Shown: in pieces, positions 1-7,928 of the stretch
How positions within the stretch are numbered: the stretch's first letter is position 1
Layout: every line of letters starts with the position of its first letter
NCBI RefSeq assembly: GCF_001667145.1
Contig: NZ_LZIF01000120.1
Coordinates: forward strand, 1 to 64,000
Reading direction: 5' to 3'
From: Mycobacterium sp. 852002-51971_SCH5477799-a
Lineage (GTDB): Bacteria > Actinomycetota > Actinomycetes > Mycobacteriales > Mycobacteriaceae
DNA length: 64,000 nucleotides
The notes under the pieces: generated by a model
Told to the model about the DNA's origin: nothing
Databases searched by the model: none
What the model saw: only the letters and a program-made list of their open reading frames with translations
Translations under genes and position numbers: made by a program

Positions 1-122
1 CCGTATGCAGGCGGTGGGCCGTAAGCCGGGGGCGGGCCATACGTCGCGGGTGGACCGTATTGAGGTTGTGGGCCGTATGCCGGTGGCGGACCAGCCGGAT
101 AACCAGGTGGCGGCGAGCTCAC
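1..122 (-). CDS. Pro/Tyr-rich N-terminus of a probable membrane protein (partial, Rv3689-like position)
   Basis: Read leftwards from a GTG at 122, the minus strand stays open to the window edge. It encodes a low-complexity N-terminus of PPxYG-type units (PPPAYG, PQPQYG, PPATYG, PPPAYG). Such tails are common at the cytosolic N-terminus of mycobacterial membrane proteins. The position, divergent from the YqeY-like gene, matches Rv3689, a membrane protein with a similar Pro-rich start. The GTG has no clear ribosome binding site and only about 40 residues are visible, so the start and family are tentative. Confidence 0.55.
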   Translation of the reverse strand, partial: MSSPPPGYPAGPPPAYGPQPQYGPPATYGPPPAYGPPPAY

Positions 123-234
123 CGAACCCCGCGGCCTTTGCAGCCTGGCGCGTCGTACATCATGGGCTCCATCCTGTCGGCGGCCGGGGCATTTCACAAC
201 GTTGACCCCCCGTCCGGCGCGTAGCGTCTCACAC

Positions 235-699
235 ATGGCGGAACTCAAATCCCGGATCCGAACGGACCTGACCGCGGCGATGAAGGCCCAGGACAAGTTG
301 CGGACGGCCACCCTGCGCATGCTGTTGGCTGCGATCCAAACCGAGGAAGTCTCCGGCAAGGAGGCCAAGGATCTCACTGACGAGGATGTCGTCAAGGTAC
401 TGGCCAGGGAATCCCGCAAGCGGAGCGAAGCCGCGGAGATCTACACCCAGAACGGGCGCGGGGAACTCGCCGCTAACGAGCACGCCGAGGGGCGGATCAT
501 CGACGAGTACCTGCCCACCCCGCTCACCGAGGCCGAGGTGGCCGACGTCGCCGACACGGCGATCGCGCAGGTCGCCGAGGAGATTGGCGAGCGGCCGGGA
601 ATGAAACAGATGGGCATGGTGATGAGGGCCGCCACCGCGATCGCCGCCGGAAAGGCCGACGGCGCCCGGCTCTCGGCCGCCGTCAAAGAGCGGCTGTAG
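235..699 (+). CDS. GatB/YqeY domain protein (Rv3688c-like)
   Basis: A 154-residue protein starting MAELKSRIRTDL at an ATG that fits the family better than the upstream in-frame start at 202. It has the all-helical YqeY fold pattern: the KLRTATLRMLLAAI helix, a central Glu/Lys-rich helical segment, IIDEYLP and the C-terminal GMKQMGMVM motif. YqeY proteins resemble the tail domain of the GatB amidotransferase subunit and are thought to bind tRNA or interact with tRNA charging, but no reaction is proven. In H37Rv the homologue sits next to rsfB. Here the two are separated by about 9 kb of inserted genes. Confidence 0.9.
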   Translation: MAELKSRIRTDLTAAMKAQDKLRTATLRMLLAAIQTEEVSGKEAKDLTDEDVVKVLARESRKRSEAAEIYTQNGRGELAANEHAEGRIIDEYLPTPLTEAEVADVADTAIAQVAEEIGERPGMKQMGMVMRAATAIAAGKADGARLSAAVKERL

Positions 700-807
700 C
701 CCAGACGGGCCGGTCGCCAGGAGTTGCGCCCAGCCCGGCTCGGTGAGCGAAACACGTTGCGCCGCAACGCCAGAAGGTCCGTCGCGATCGCGGTGGTCCG
801 CCACGCC

Positions 808-832
808 GTTTGCGCTCGGAGCAGTGGGGTAC
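808..832 (+). promoter_or_regulatory. SigF-type promoter candidate for the F420 oxidoreductase gene
   Basis: GTTT at 808-811 and GGGTAC at 827-832 are separated by 15 bases. This is the -35/-10 pattern of mycobacterial SigF promoters (GTTT-N15-17-GGGTA). Initiation would fall about 5 bases before the ATG at 843, giving a nearly leaderless mRNA. Confidence 0.6.
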
Positions 833-842
833 TCCGTCACGC

Positions 843-1829
843 ATGACGAATTTTGGCTACACTTTGATGACGGAGCAGAGTGGACCCAAAGACCTTGTCC
901 GGTATGCGGTTTCGGCCGAGGAGCGGGGCTTCGACTTCCACGTGTGCAGCGACCACTTCTCGCCGTGGCTCACCTCGCAAGGACACGCTCCGAACGCCTG
1001 GGCGGTGCTGGGTGCGGTGGCGCAGGCCACCGAGCGGGTGGACCTCTATAGCTACGTGACGTGCCCGACGATGCGGTATCACCCCGCGGTCGTCGCCCAG
1101 CAGGCGGCCACCGTGCAGATCCTGGCCGACGGCCGGTTCACCCTGGGCCTGGGCAGCGGTGAAAACCTGAACGAACACGTCATCGGCAAGGGGTGGCCGT
1201 CCGTCGCGCGCCGCCAAGACATGCTGCGTGAGGCCATCAAAATCATCCGCGAGCTGTTCGGCGGTCAATTGGTCGACTTCACCGGCGACTACTTCCAGGT
1301 CGATTCGGCGCGCTTGTGGGACGTGCCCGACGTTCCGGTGGGCATCGGGGTGGCGATCGGGGGCACCAAGGCGGTCGACAAGTTCGCCAAGCTGGCCGAC
1401 CACCTGATCGCGACGGAACCCAACACGGATCTGGTCGATGCCTGGCACGGTGCCCGCCAAGCGGCCAATCTGGCCGGCGGTGGTCGGGTCGTCGGGCAGA
1501 TACCGGTGTCGTGGGATCCCGACCGTGACACCGCCGTCAAGCGTGCGCACGGACAGTTCCGCTGGTTTGCCGGCGGCTGGAAGGTCAATGCCGACCTGCC
1601 GACGCCGGCCGGCTTCGCCGGAGCGACCCAGTTCGTGCGACCCGAAGATGTCGCCGAGACGATCCCCTGCGGTCCTGACCTCGATGTCATCGTCGAGAGC
1701 GTCCGGCCCTACTGGGAGGCCGGTTTCACCGACATCGCGCTCGTACAGATCGGCGGAGACACCCAGGAAAGGTTCCTCGCCGAGGCCGCTGAGCCGTTGC
1801 TCGCCGCCCTGCGCGACGCAGCAAACTGA
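843..1829 (+). CDS. F420-dependent LLM-class oxidoreductase (TIGR03557/FGD-like)
   Basis: This 328-residue TIM-barrel protein belongs to the bacterial luciferase-like superfamily, in the branch related to F420-dependent glucose-6-phosphate dehydrogenase. It would use coenzyme F420 for hydride transfer; the substrate is unknown. Diagnostic stretches are FGYTLMTEQSGPKDL at the N-terminus, SDHFSPW, the TYVTCPTMRYHPAVVAQ-like strand (here SYVTCPTMRYHP) and FTLGLGSGENLNEH. The ATG at 843 gives the N-terminus usual for the family (FGYTLMTEQ), so the longer frame from 810 was not used. A SigF-type promoter lies directly upstream. It is transcribed away from the YqeY-like gene and is probably monocistronic. 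Confidence 0.88.
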   Translation: MTNFGYTLMTEQSGPKDLVRYAVSAEERGFDFHVCSDHFSPWLTSQGHAPNAWAVLGAVAQATERVDLYSYVTCPTMRYHPAVVAQQAATVQILADGRFTLGLGSGENLNEHVIGKGWPSVARRQDMLREAIKIIRELFGGQLVDFTGDYFQVDSARLWDVPDVPVGIGVAIGGTKAVDKFAKLADHLIATEPNTDLVDAWHGARQAANLAGGGRVVGQIPVSWDPDRDTAVKRAHGQFRWFAGGWKVNADLPTPAGFAGATQFVRPEDVAETIPCGPDLDVIVESVRPYWEAGFTDIALVQIGGDTQERFLAEAAEPLLAALRDAAN

Positions 1830-1835
1830 TCGCAG

Positions 1836-1860
1836 GTTTGACCGCTTTTCACTCGGGTAT
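1836..1860 (+). promoter_or_regulatory. SigF-type promoter candidate upstream of the 2013 gene
   Basis: GGTTT (GTTT at 1836-1839) and GGGTAT at 1855-1860 are spaced by 15 bases, matching the SigF consensus in both boxes. It lies about 150 bases before the ATG at 2013, so the transcript would have a moderately long leader. No other obvious promoter was seen in this 183-base gap. Confidence 0.6.
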
Positions 1861-2012
1861 CCGGGTCGCAGTCGTGCGCAGCCGACCAACGCGCGTCGGA
1901 CGCCGGTAGAGCTGGGACGTGAACGGGCGTTCCGGCGTGCGCTGGTCTCTCGAACTGCTGTCGCACAGCCGGCTCGCAGATATGCGCATTGCGGCTAAGC
2001 AGGGGAGTAACG

Positions 2013-2390
2013 ATGAGCAGTGGCGACGGTGACACCACAGCCACACTGGTGAGGGCACTCAGCGGCGCCAGTTTCGGCCTGGGTGTGAGCGAACTGGTAG
2101 CCCCGGGCAAGGTCGCCGCCATTGCGGGTGTGGACGACACGAGGCGCTCCCGGCGGGTCATCCGCGCACTCGGGGTGCGCGAATGCGGTCACGGCGCGGC
2201 GCTGCTGGGCGGTCCCCCCAAGCTGGTGTGGACCCGGGTGGCCGGCGACGTCCTGGACATGGCGCTGTTGATCGCGGGAGTCCTTGCCCGCGGGCCCGGG
2301 CGACGGCGCCGCGGGACCATTGCGGCCATCCTGCTTTCGGGGATCGGCGGACTGGACCTTTATACGGCGTTGCGAACAACCGGGGCGTGA
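2013..2390 (+). CDS. Small predicted membrane protein (unknown family)
   Basis: 125 residues from an ATG with a good ribosome binding site (AGGGGAG, 5 bases upstream). Glycine- and alanine-rich hydrophobic segments occur near residues 10-35 (ALSGASFGLGVSELVAPG), 65-85 (VAGDVLDMALLIAGVLA) and 95-115 (AAILLSGIGGLDLY), with basic residues between (RRSRR, GRRRRG). This suggests a small multi-pass membrane protein resembling uncharacterised mycobacterial proteins of the cyclase/dehydrase-associated type. No catalytic motif is visible. The SigF-type element upstream suggests stress or stationary-phase expression. Confidence 0.7.
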   Translation: MSSGDGDTTATLVRALSGASFGLGVSELVAPGKVAAIAGVDDTRRSRRVIRALGVRECGHGAALLGGPPKLVWTRVAGDVLDMALLIAGVLARGPGRRRRGTIAAILLSGIGGLDLYTALRTTGA

Positions 2391-2458
2391 TTCGGCGTTC
2401 GGAGTTGAGAGCTCTTTGATCCGACGGAGATCGGCGATCGCAGGAAAGGGATGTGACG

Positions 2459-3013
2459 ATGTCAAATGAATTGCAGGGCAAGAAAATAGCGATTCTTGCC
2501 GCCGACGGCGTAGAGAAGGTGGAGCTCGAACAGCCACGTGCGGCGTTGCAGGAGGCCGGTGCGGAAGTGCACCTGCTTTCGCTGAAGGACGGCGAAATCC
2601 AGGCGCGTAACCACGATCTCGAACCAGCCGGAACCTTTGCCGTCGACCGGAAGGTGTCCGAGAGCTCGGTGGACGATTACGACGGCCTGGTGCTGCCGGG
2701 CGGCACCGTGAACCCGGACAAGCTGCGCATGGACAGCTCCGCCGTGTCCTTCGTTCGCGATTTCGTCGGGTCGGGCAAGCCGGTGGCGGCCATTTGTCAC
2801 GGTCCCTGGACGCTGGTCGAAGCCGGTGTGGCAGTGGGCCGGACGCTGACGTCGTACGCCAGTATTCGCACCGACCTGCGCAACGCGGGCGCCCACGTCA
2901 TTGACGAGGAGGTCGTCGTCGACGGCAATCTGATCACCAGCCGCTCGCCATCGGACCTCCCGGCGTTCTGCGCGACCATTCTCAAACAGTTCGCGCACGC
3001 GACGGCGGGTTAA
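2459..3013 (+). CDS. DJ-1/PfpI family type 1 glutamine amidotransferase-like protein
   Basis: 184 residues from an ATG placed 8 bases after AGGAAAGGG; the GTG two codons earlier is less well placed. It is a PfpI/YhbO-like protein with KIAILAADGVEKVEL at the start, the DYDGLVLPGGTVNPDKLR strand-loop and the nucleophile elbow AAICHGPW containing the conserved Cys and following His. Members of this family act as general-stress proteins, proposed deglycases or chaperones, or as cysteine peptidases when oligomeric. The sequence supports the fold and nucleophile but not the activity. It follows the small membrane-protein gene by 68 bases and may be co-transcribed. Confidence 0.9.
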   Translation: MSNELQGKKIAILAADGVEKVELEQPRAALQEAGAEVHLLSLKDGEIQARNHDLEPAGTFAVDRKVSESSVDDYDGLVLPGGTVNPDKLRMDSSAVSFVRDFVGSGKPVAAICHGPWTLVEAGVAVGRTLTSYASIRTDLRNAGAHVIDEEVVVDGNLITSRSPSDLPAFCATILKQFAHATAG

Positions 3014-3034
3014 CCGCGGATTTCCGGCACGTTC

Positions 3035-3060
3035 GTTTGAAAGCGCCGGTTTGCGGGCAT
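3035..3060 (+). promoter_or_regulatory. SigF-type promoter candidate before the methyltransferase-CDGSH pair
   Basis: GTTT at 3035-3038 and GGGCAT at 3055-3060 are spaced by 16 bases. The -10 has C in place of T, so it is weaker than the elements at 808 and 1836. It lies about 55 bases upstream of the GTG at 3116. Confidence 0.45.
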
Positions 3061-3115
3061 TATCCCGCCAAGCCGTGATCAGCGGCGAATTTTATTGGGT
3101 TTCGAAAGGCCAACA

Positions 3116-3805
3116 GTGACAACCACGTATCCCGAGCCCGCTGTTTCGTCCGTCCCCAACGTGTATCAGCCGCAAGAGGACTCTCGATTGCTGGTGGACG
3201 TGATGCATGACACCGGCCTGATCCCGGGGCGGCGGGTCCTCGATCTGTGCACCGGCAGTGGTTTCGTCGCGATTGCGGCCGCCGCCATGGGATGCGCCGG
3301 CGCAACGGCCTTCGACATCTGCCCACAGGCGGTGCGGTGCGCTCGGGAAAATGCGGCGGCCGCCGGTGTGGAGGTGGACGTACGCGAAGGATCGTGGGTC
3401 ACGGCGGTGGATTGCGCGCCGTTCGATGTCGTCGTGTCCAACCCGCCGTATGTGCCCACGCCGCCCGGTGCCGAGATGGAAGAGATCTGCCCGGCGGCCG
3501 GACCGTCGTGGGCATGGAACGCCGGAGTGGACGGCCGGATGATCCTCGACCCGCTGTGCGAGTCGGCGCCAAAACTCCTGCGCGACGGTGGATCCCTGCT
3601 GCTGGTACATTCGGCGCTCGCCGGTGTTCAGGAGTCGCTGGATTCGCTCAAATGGGCCGGCATGGACGCGAAAGTGATTGCTTCCAAATGGATCCCATTC
3701 GGACCGGTAATGTCCTCCCGGGCTACGTGGCTGGAAGAAGTTGGCCTGATACCGCGCGGACGCCGGGAGGAAGAGCTGATCGTGATACGCGCGGAAAAGC
3801 GATGA
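3116..3805 (+). CDS. PrmC/HemK-like class I SAM-dependent methyltransferase
   Basis: 229 residues. The GTG at 3116 has a Shine-Dalgarno-like AAAGG six bases upstream; an in-frame TTG at 3095 lies before it and is less likely. Class I methyltransferase motifs are present: VLDLCTGSGFVAIAAA (motif I, SAM binding), AFDICPQAV (motif II) and SNPPYVPTP (motif IV, the NPPY signature of enzymes that methylate glutamine or adenine amide nitrogens). It lacks the N-terminal domain of true PrmC, which recognises release factors, so it is a short PrmC-like enzyme of unknown substrate. Its stop overlaps the next start by ATGA, so it is translationally coupled to the CDGSH protein. Confidence 0.85.
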   Translation: MTTTYPEPAVSSVPNVYQPQEDSRLLVDVMHDTGLIPGRRVLDLCTGSGFVAIAAAAMGCAGATAFDICPQAVRCARENAAAAGVEVDVREGSWVTAVDCAPFDVVVSNPPYVPTPPGAEMEEICPAAGPSWAWNAGVDGRMILDPLCESAPKLLRDGGSLLLVHSALAGVQESLDSLKWAGMDAKVIASKWIPFGPVMSSRATWLEEVGLIPRGRREEELIVIRAEKR

Positions 3806-4056
3806 CCGCGACTCGGGTACAGGTGGTGCCGAACGGGCCCGTGCTGGTGTCGGGCCCGGTGCGAATCGAGATGCCCAACGGAGAGGTGGTCGGGTCCGAC
3901 CGGTTCATGGTGGCGATCTGTACCTGTCGCCGCAGCGACCGCTACCCGCTCTGCGACACCAGTCACCGCCGGTGCCGGCGCCTCAAGACGCCGGCACGTT
4001 CGTCTGCTCAAGCGGCGTCCGCAACGACGTCTGATTCCGCCCCCACGACGTCATAA
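3802..4056 (+). CDS. CDGSH-type iron-sulfur protein
   Basis: An 84-residue protein that begins on the ATGA overlap with the methyltransferase stop. The central motif CTCRRSDRYPLCDTSH has the three-Cys, one-His spacing (C-x-C...C-x-x-x-H) of CDGSH proteins, which bind a redox-active 2Fe-2S cluster. The N-terminal part (GPVLVSGPVRIEMPNGE) is the strand-rich segment common in bacterial members. The last 25 residues are low-complexity and overlap the 3' end of the opposite-strand redox gene by 74 bases, so the stop may be recent. Association with a PrmC-like methyltransferase and an iron-containing redox enzyme recurs in actinobacteria, as far as I recall. Confidence 0.8.
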   Translation: MTATRVQVVPNGPVLVSGPVRIEMPNGEVVGSDRFMVAICTCRRSDRYPLCDTSHRRCRRLKTPARSSAQAASATTSDSAPTTS

Positions 4057-5005
4057 TCCGTTCCGCCAAGCGGTCTTCGACCGCAACGTGCGCACGGATC
4101 CCGAAGATGACATCGTGTTCGAGCCGCGGATACTGGGCGACGAGATCACCGACCACATCGTTGCGCACGACGTGTTCGTGCACCGCGTCGGCCTCGACAT
4201 GCTCGCTGTAGAACTCGATGCACTCCGCCGGTGCCTGCAACCGCCGCAAGGCCTTCACCATGCGTTGCGATCCCGGCGGCGAGGTGATCTCCGTCGCGGC
4301 GAAGTGCCCGATCGCGGCGCCGCGCAACGAGCGGTGCAGCCCGAACAGCGACATGAGGTTGACCACCGCCAGGGCTTCGGCCGGCACCGCGTCGATGTAA
4401 GCCCAATACGTCGCATCCAGACCGGCCGCCGCGAGCAGATCGGCGAACAGTTGCTGGTGCAGCCGCGAGCCCCGTCCGGCGCCGTATTCGTCGAATTCGA
4501 TTGCCACAAAAGCCGCTTTGGCCACACCCGTCAGCCGCGGAATGGCGAAGGCGTGCGGATCGCCCTCTTTGAGGTGGTAGAGGGAGCGGTGCACGAAGTA
4601 CTCGCACATCTGCTGCCACGTTCCGGTGTCGCGCAGGTAGTACGACGGGCCCGTGCCGTCGACGGGCTCGACCGTGAGCGCTTCCATCTCGGCCGCCGCG
4701 GTCTGATCTGGATCGATATGTCCGACGTCGCGGCGCACGCCGGCCAGAAACACCCGTTCCAGTTCGGCGCGCAGACCCAGCAGCGTGGGATTCCACTCCC
4801 ATGCTGGGTCGACGCCGGCAAGCCCGCGGTAGTGCAGCTCATAGCACATCGACAGCGCCAGTTGCAGATCCAGACCGTAAGGATCGGAGTCCCGCACAGA
4901 GGCGCCGATGCGCGCCAGGTGGTCGACCGATGGTGGACCCGCCAGCGCGCAACGTACGGCTGTCGACAGCGGCCCGTGTGCCGCAGGCAAGACTGGTTCG
5001 GTCAT
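3983..5005 (-). CDS. Iron-containing redox enzyme family protein (heme-oxygenase-like fold)
   Basis: 340 residues from an ATG (MTEPVLPAAHG). The frame is open further upstream but without homology-like sequence. The protein is helical, with Glu/His-rich helices of the heme-oxygenase-like diiron superfamily: MEALTVEP, MCEYFVHRSLYHLKEGDPH, AFVAIEFDEYGAGRGSRLHQQLFADLL, AAIGHFAATEITS, EFYSEHVEADAVHEHVV. The repeated E...H and ExxxH-type positions are the likely metal ligands. The substrate is unknown; related enzymes are diiron oxygenases or oxidases. It has its own SigF-type promoter just upstream, separate from the stressosome operon behind it, and converges on the CDGSH gene. Confidence 0.8.
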   Translation of the reverse strand: MTEPVLPAAHGPLSTAVRCALAGPPSVDHLARIGASVRDSDPYGLDLQLALSMCYELHYRGLAGVDPAWEWNPTLLGLRAELERVFLAGVRRDVGHIDPDQTAAAEMEALTVEPVDGTGPSYYLRDTGTWQQMCEYFVHRSLYHLKEGDPHAFAIPRLTGVAKAAFVAIEFDEYGAGRGSRLHQQLFADLLAAAGLDATYWAYIDAVPAEALAVVNLMSLFGLHRSLRGAAIGHFAATEITSPPGSQRMVKALRRLQAPAECIEFYSEHVEADAVHEHVVRNDVVGDLVAQYPRLEHDVIFGIRAHVAVEDRLAERIMTSWGRNQTSLRTPLEQTNVPAS

Positions 5006-5031
5006 GGTCGATGCGTGGGTCACGCCGATGT

Positions 5032-5057
5032 CTACCCGCTTCACGGGGCCGACAAAC
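5032..5057 (-). promoter_or_regulatory. SigF-type promoter candidate for the iron redox enzyme
   Basis: On the minus strand GTTT (5057-5054) and GGGTAG (5037-5032) are separated by 16 bases. The -10 ends 26 bases before the ATG at 5005. It sits in the 86-base gap after the RsbU-like gene, so the redox gene could be transcribed alone. Confidence 0.6.
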
Positions 5058-5091
5058 GGACGGGCGGCGGCTTCCAGGTCTTCAATCCGCC

Positions 5092-7305
5092 TCAGGCGGC
5101 TCCGGCCGGCAGTCGGAAGCTGATGTCGGCGGTGGTGCCGGCGGCGGTGGTGTCGAGCTCCATCGAGTCGCTGAGTACCCGCATCAACGGCAAGCCCCGC
5201 CCGCCGTTGCCCGGGGCGGCGGCCGGCGGCTTCCACGATCCGTAATCGGTGATCCGGGTGCGCACTTCGCCGTCGGCAAGATTGACTTCGAGCAACATGG
5301 ACCCGGCGGCGAATCCACGATAAGCGTGTTCGACACAGTTGGTGCACGCCTCGTTGACGACCAGCACAATGTCGGCCGCCTGGTCTTCCGTTACGCCTCG
5401 GGCGTGCAGCCAGTCCGCCAGCCGATGCCGGATGAGAACCAATTGGTCTGCGGTGGCGTCGCTTTCAATGCGTAACGGTGTCTGCTGATGCCGGTAGATC
5501 ACCATCGCGACGTCGTCGTCGTACCCCGCAGCCGGCGCCAGTTCGCGCAGCACCACATCGGCGACCGTGTCCAGAGGCGACGTCATGGTCTGCGCCAGAA
5601 CGTCTGCCGCACGGGCGATTCCGTCGTCAATCGACTCGTGCTTGCGTTCGACGAGCCCGTCGGTGAACAGCATCAGGGTCGAGCCGGGCGGCAGCACCTG
5701 GGTGGCTTGCGGACGCGGCTCAGTTCGGCGCACCGCGAGCGGCACCGATGCGGCATCGGTCAACAACGTCGTGCGGGGCTCCGGACCGACCAGCACGGCC
5801 GGCATGTGACCGGCGTTGCTGTATTGCAGCGCCCCGGTTTCGGTGTCCAGAATCGCCAGGAAGACCGTCGTGCAGTACGCATTCGGGATGAGCGATGCCG
5901 CCGAGTCGAGCTGATCGAGCAGCACCGCGGGCTCGGCGCCGTTGATCAGCAGCGCCCGCGCGGAGCTCCGTAGCTGGCCCATGATCGCGGCCGCAGGCAG
6001 GCCGCGGCCCACGCAGTCCCCGACGACGATGCCGATGTGGTGCTCACCGATCGGTAGCACGTCATACCAGTCACCGCCAATCTCCAAGGGCGGCACCGCG
6101 GGTTCGTACCGAACGGTGAACCCGGGCGGCGGCTCAACCGGGGGCAGCATGGCACGCTGCAACGTCAGCGACGTCTCACGCGCGCTCTCGAACTGACGCA
6201 CGTGCTGCATGGCCAGACTCAGGTGCCCGATCAGGACGGTGACCAGCAGCCGATCCTCCCCGCTGACGAAGCGAGGCGTGCGCAGCTCCAGCCACAACGC
6301 CAGGTCCCCCTTGCCGGAGAGCACCGCCACCAGGCCCCGCACCTTGCCCGGATTATCAGGTGCTTCAATCGTTTTCGTGGTCAGCGCCAGTTGGTGACGC
6401 GCATCTTGAAAGGTATGGCGCAGCCACGGATCCAGGTCGCGCCACGACGAGGCCGAGGGCTCGCCGGCCACCTGGACCGTCGGATCGCCGTCGCCGTTGG
6501 GCCACGAGACCGCGATCACCCGTCGCACATCGATTGCCGCGCTGCACTCGTCGAGCGTGATCGACAGCAACTCGTCCACACTCTTGGCTACCGTCACGGC
6601 GGTGGCCAAGCGCAGCACCGCGGTTTCCCGGGCCGCAAACGCACGCTCGGCGGTGACGTCGCGGATGGTTCCGACGTAGGCGTCCCGATCGCTGCCGGTT
6701 TCCTTGACCGCGTTGATGCTCACCTTGACCCACGCGAGGTGCCCGTCGGCATGTCGAATGGGCGTCTCGTAGTCGGCCCTACCCTGGGCCAGGACACGGG
6801 CTATCTGTTCGGACGCCGTCTTCGTGTCGACGAGCCAGGGGTGGGGCCACTTGTACGGCAAGCCCTCGCTGGGGAATCCGAGGATCTCGATGAAGGCACT
6901 GTTCATCTCGACCACGGAGCCCTCGTGATCGGCGACGAAAAAGCCTTCCTGCAGGGAGTTGACCAGCGCGGTGCGGAATTTGTCGCGGTCGGCCAGACCT
7001 TCGGCGCGGGCGCGTTGTTCGGCATAGCGTCGGTTGCCGTCGATGAAGCCGCGCGTCGCGACGTCGAGTGGAACCAGCAACTGCAGGAGGAATTCCAGTG
7101 CGATCGGCGCATCCATGCGCACGTCCTGCGAGATTTCGAAGACCAGCCGGACGTGCTGTTCGACGAGGTCGAGCAGGCTGATCTGTTCCTGCAGGGCCCT
7201 GCGCCCGAGCTCGTTGCCGATCGACAGGTCGGCCTCGTCGTGTGAGTTCAGATAGGCGCGCAGCGCAGCCTCGTACTGATCGTAGAAGTCGTTGACGCCG
7301 CTCAA
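5092..7305 (-). CDS. RsbU-like multidomain regulator: RsbU_N-PAS-GAF-PP2C-HATPase
   Basis: 737 residues. The start is a TTG that overlaps the upstream stop as TTGA. An RsbU-like N-terminal helical domain (about 1-85, GNELGRRALQEQISLLDLVE) would receive RsbT. Next come a PAS domain (about 105-220, LVNSLQEGFFVADHEGSVVE), a GAF domain (about 230-390), a SpoIIE/PP2C phosphatase (about 405-605; GGDWYDV, GDCVGRGLPAA, SNAGHMPAVL, FTDGLVE, DDDVAMV) and a C-terminal anti-sigma-type ATPase (about 615-735; N-box NEACTNCVEHAY, GRGLPLM). The phosphatase should dephosphorylate an STAS antagonist such as RsfB. The kinase could rephosphorylate it or bind a sigma factor. This combines RsbU and RsbW-like roles in one chain, reminiscent of Rv1364c but with another domain order. 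Confidence 0.88.
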   Translation of the reverse strand: MSGVNDFYDQYEAALRAYLNSHDEADLSIGNELGRRALQEQISLLDLVEQHVRLVFEISQDVRMDAPIALEFLLQLLVPLDVATRGFIDGNRRYAEQRARAEGLADRDKFRTALVNSLQEGFFVADHEGSVVEMNSAFIEILGFPSEGLPYKWPHPWLVDTKTASEQIARVLAQGRADYETPIRHADGHLAWVKVSINAVKETGSDRDAYVGTIRDVTAERAFAARETAVLRLATAVTVAKSVDELLSITLDECSAAIDVRRVIAVSWPNGDGDPTVQVAGEPSASSWRDLDPWLRHTFQDARHQLALTTKTIEAPDNPGKVRGLVAVLSGKGDLALWLELRTPRFVSGEDRLLVTVLIGHLSLAMQHVRQFESARETSLTLQRAMLPPVEPPPGFTVRYEPAVPPLEIGGDWYDVLPIGEHHIGIVVGDCVGRGLPAAAIMGQLRSSARALLINGAEPAVLLDQLDSAASLIPNAYCTTVFLAILDTETGALQYSNAGHMPAVLVGPEPRTTLLTDAASVPLAVRRTEPRPQATQVLPPGSTLMLFTDGLVERKHESIDDGIARAADVLAQTMTSPLDTVADVVLRELAPAAGYDDDVAMVIYRHQQTPLRIESDATADQLVLIRHRLADWLHARGVTEDQAADIVLVVNEACTNCVEHAYRGFAAGSMLLEVNLADGEVRTRITDYGSWKPPAAAPGNGGRGLPLMRVLSDSMELDTTAAGTTADISFRLPAGAA

Positions 7306-7928
7306 ATCGTTGCTCCCCTGTGACGTGCAGCCAGCACCATCGCATCGTCGGTCTCCTTCGCGTCCTTGCCGAGGAGCCCCTCGGCAATAGCGACAGCGGT
7401 GGCAGAGAAGTCGATGTGGTCCAAATAGTCTTCCGCGATGCCGTCAGTGCTCATCACGAGTAGGTCACCGGGGCGAATGGAAACCACTTGTGCCGGTGTG
7501 GTTTCCGGTATCCGGTAGCCGACGATACCTCCGGCAAGGAGTGCACTGGACCGAACCTGGATACCGGTTGGAGCCTTGGCCACCAGGTCGGCGGTGACAT
7601 TACCGACGCCGGTCCAGGTGACGGTGTTAGCGGCAAAATCAACCCGCGCCAACGTCATCGCGACTCCTCTGGTGCCGACCAACACACGGTGGCAGAGCTG
7701 GATCAAAACCTCGACCGGCTCGAAGCCGGCGCGGGTGACCACATCGACCGCGCGCAGCGCAGCTTCAGCGGCGGCGGGCCCGTGGCCGAGCCCGTCGACC
7801 ACCCCGAACAGCGCCGCCTCGCCGTCGACATCGACCGCGATACCGCGGTCACCAGACGTGTATTCGCTGGGCAAAGGCCGTCCCGCCCTTGCCCATTCGA
7901 TAGGCCCGAAGCGACCGTTTTTATGCAC
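7302..7928 (-). CDS. rsbX: RsbX-like SpoIIE/PP2C phosphatase
   Basis: 208 residues from a GTG overlapping the RsbT stop by 8 bases. It is a single PP2C-type domain without extra modules: GVVDGLGHG (metal-binding Asp), TWTGVGNVTADLV, LLVMSTDGIAEDYLD and DAMVLAARH. The size and position, after rsbT and before the RsbU-like gene, fit RsbX, the feedback phosphatase that removes phosphates from RsbR and RsbS and resets the stressosome. The gene order differs from Bacillus, where rsbX is the last gene of the operon. The gene symbol is assigned from context and domain type. Confidence 0.8.
   Translation of the reverse strand: MHKNGRFGPIEWARAGRPLPSEYTSGDRGIAVDVDGEAALFGVVDGLGHGPAAAEAALRAVDVVTRAGFEPVEVLIQLCHRVLVGTRGVAMTLARVDFAANTVTWTGVGNVTADLVAKAPTGIQVRSSALLAGGIVGYRIPETTPAQVVSIRPGDLLVMSTDGIAEDYLDHIDFSATAVAIAEGLLGKDAKETDDAMVLAARHRGATI

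Noticed and set aside
1..110. GGGCCGTATGCCGGTGG-like repeats as a CRISPR or intergenic repeat array
   Set aside because: Spacing is irregular and the minus strand translates to PPxYG repeats, so it is a coding low-complexity region. No CRISPR array was seen anywhere in the window.
4088..5245. 385-residue plus-strand frame opposite the iron redox enzyme
   Set aside because: Basic, low-similarity translation without start signals; the minus strand carries a coherent helical metalloenzyme.
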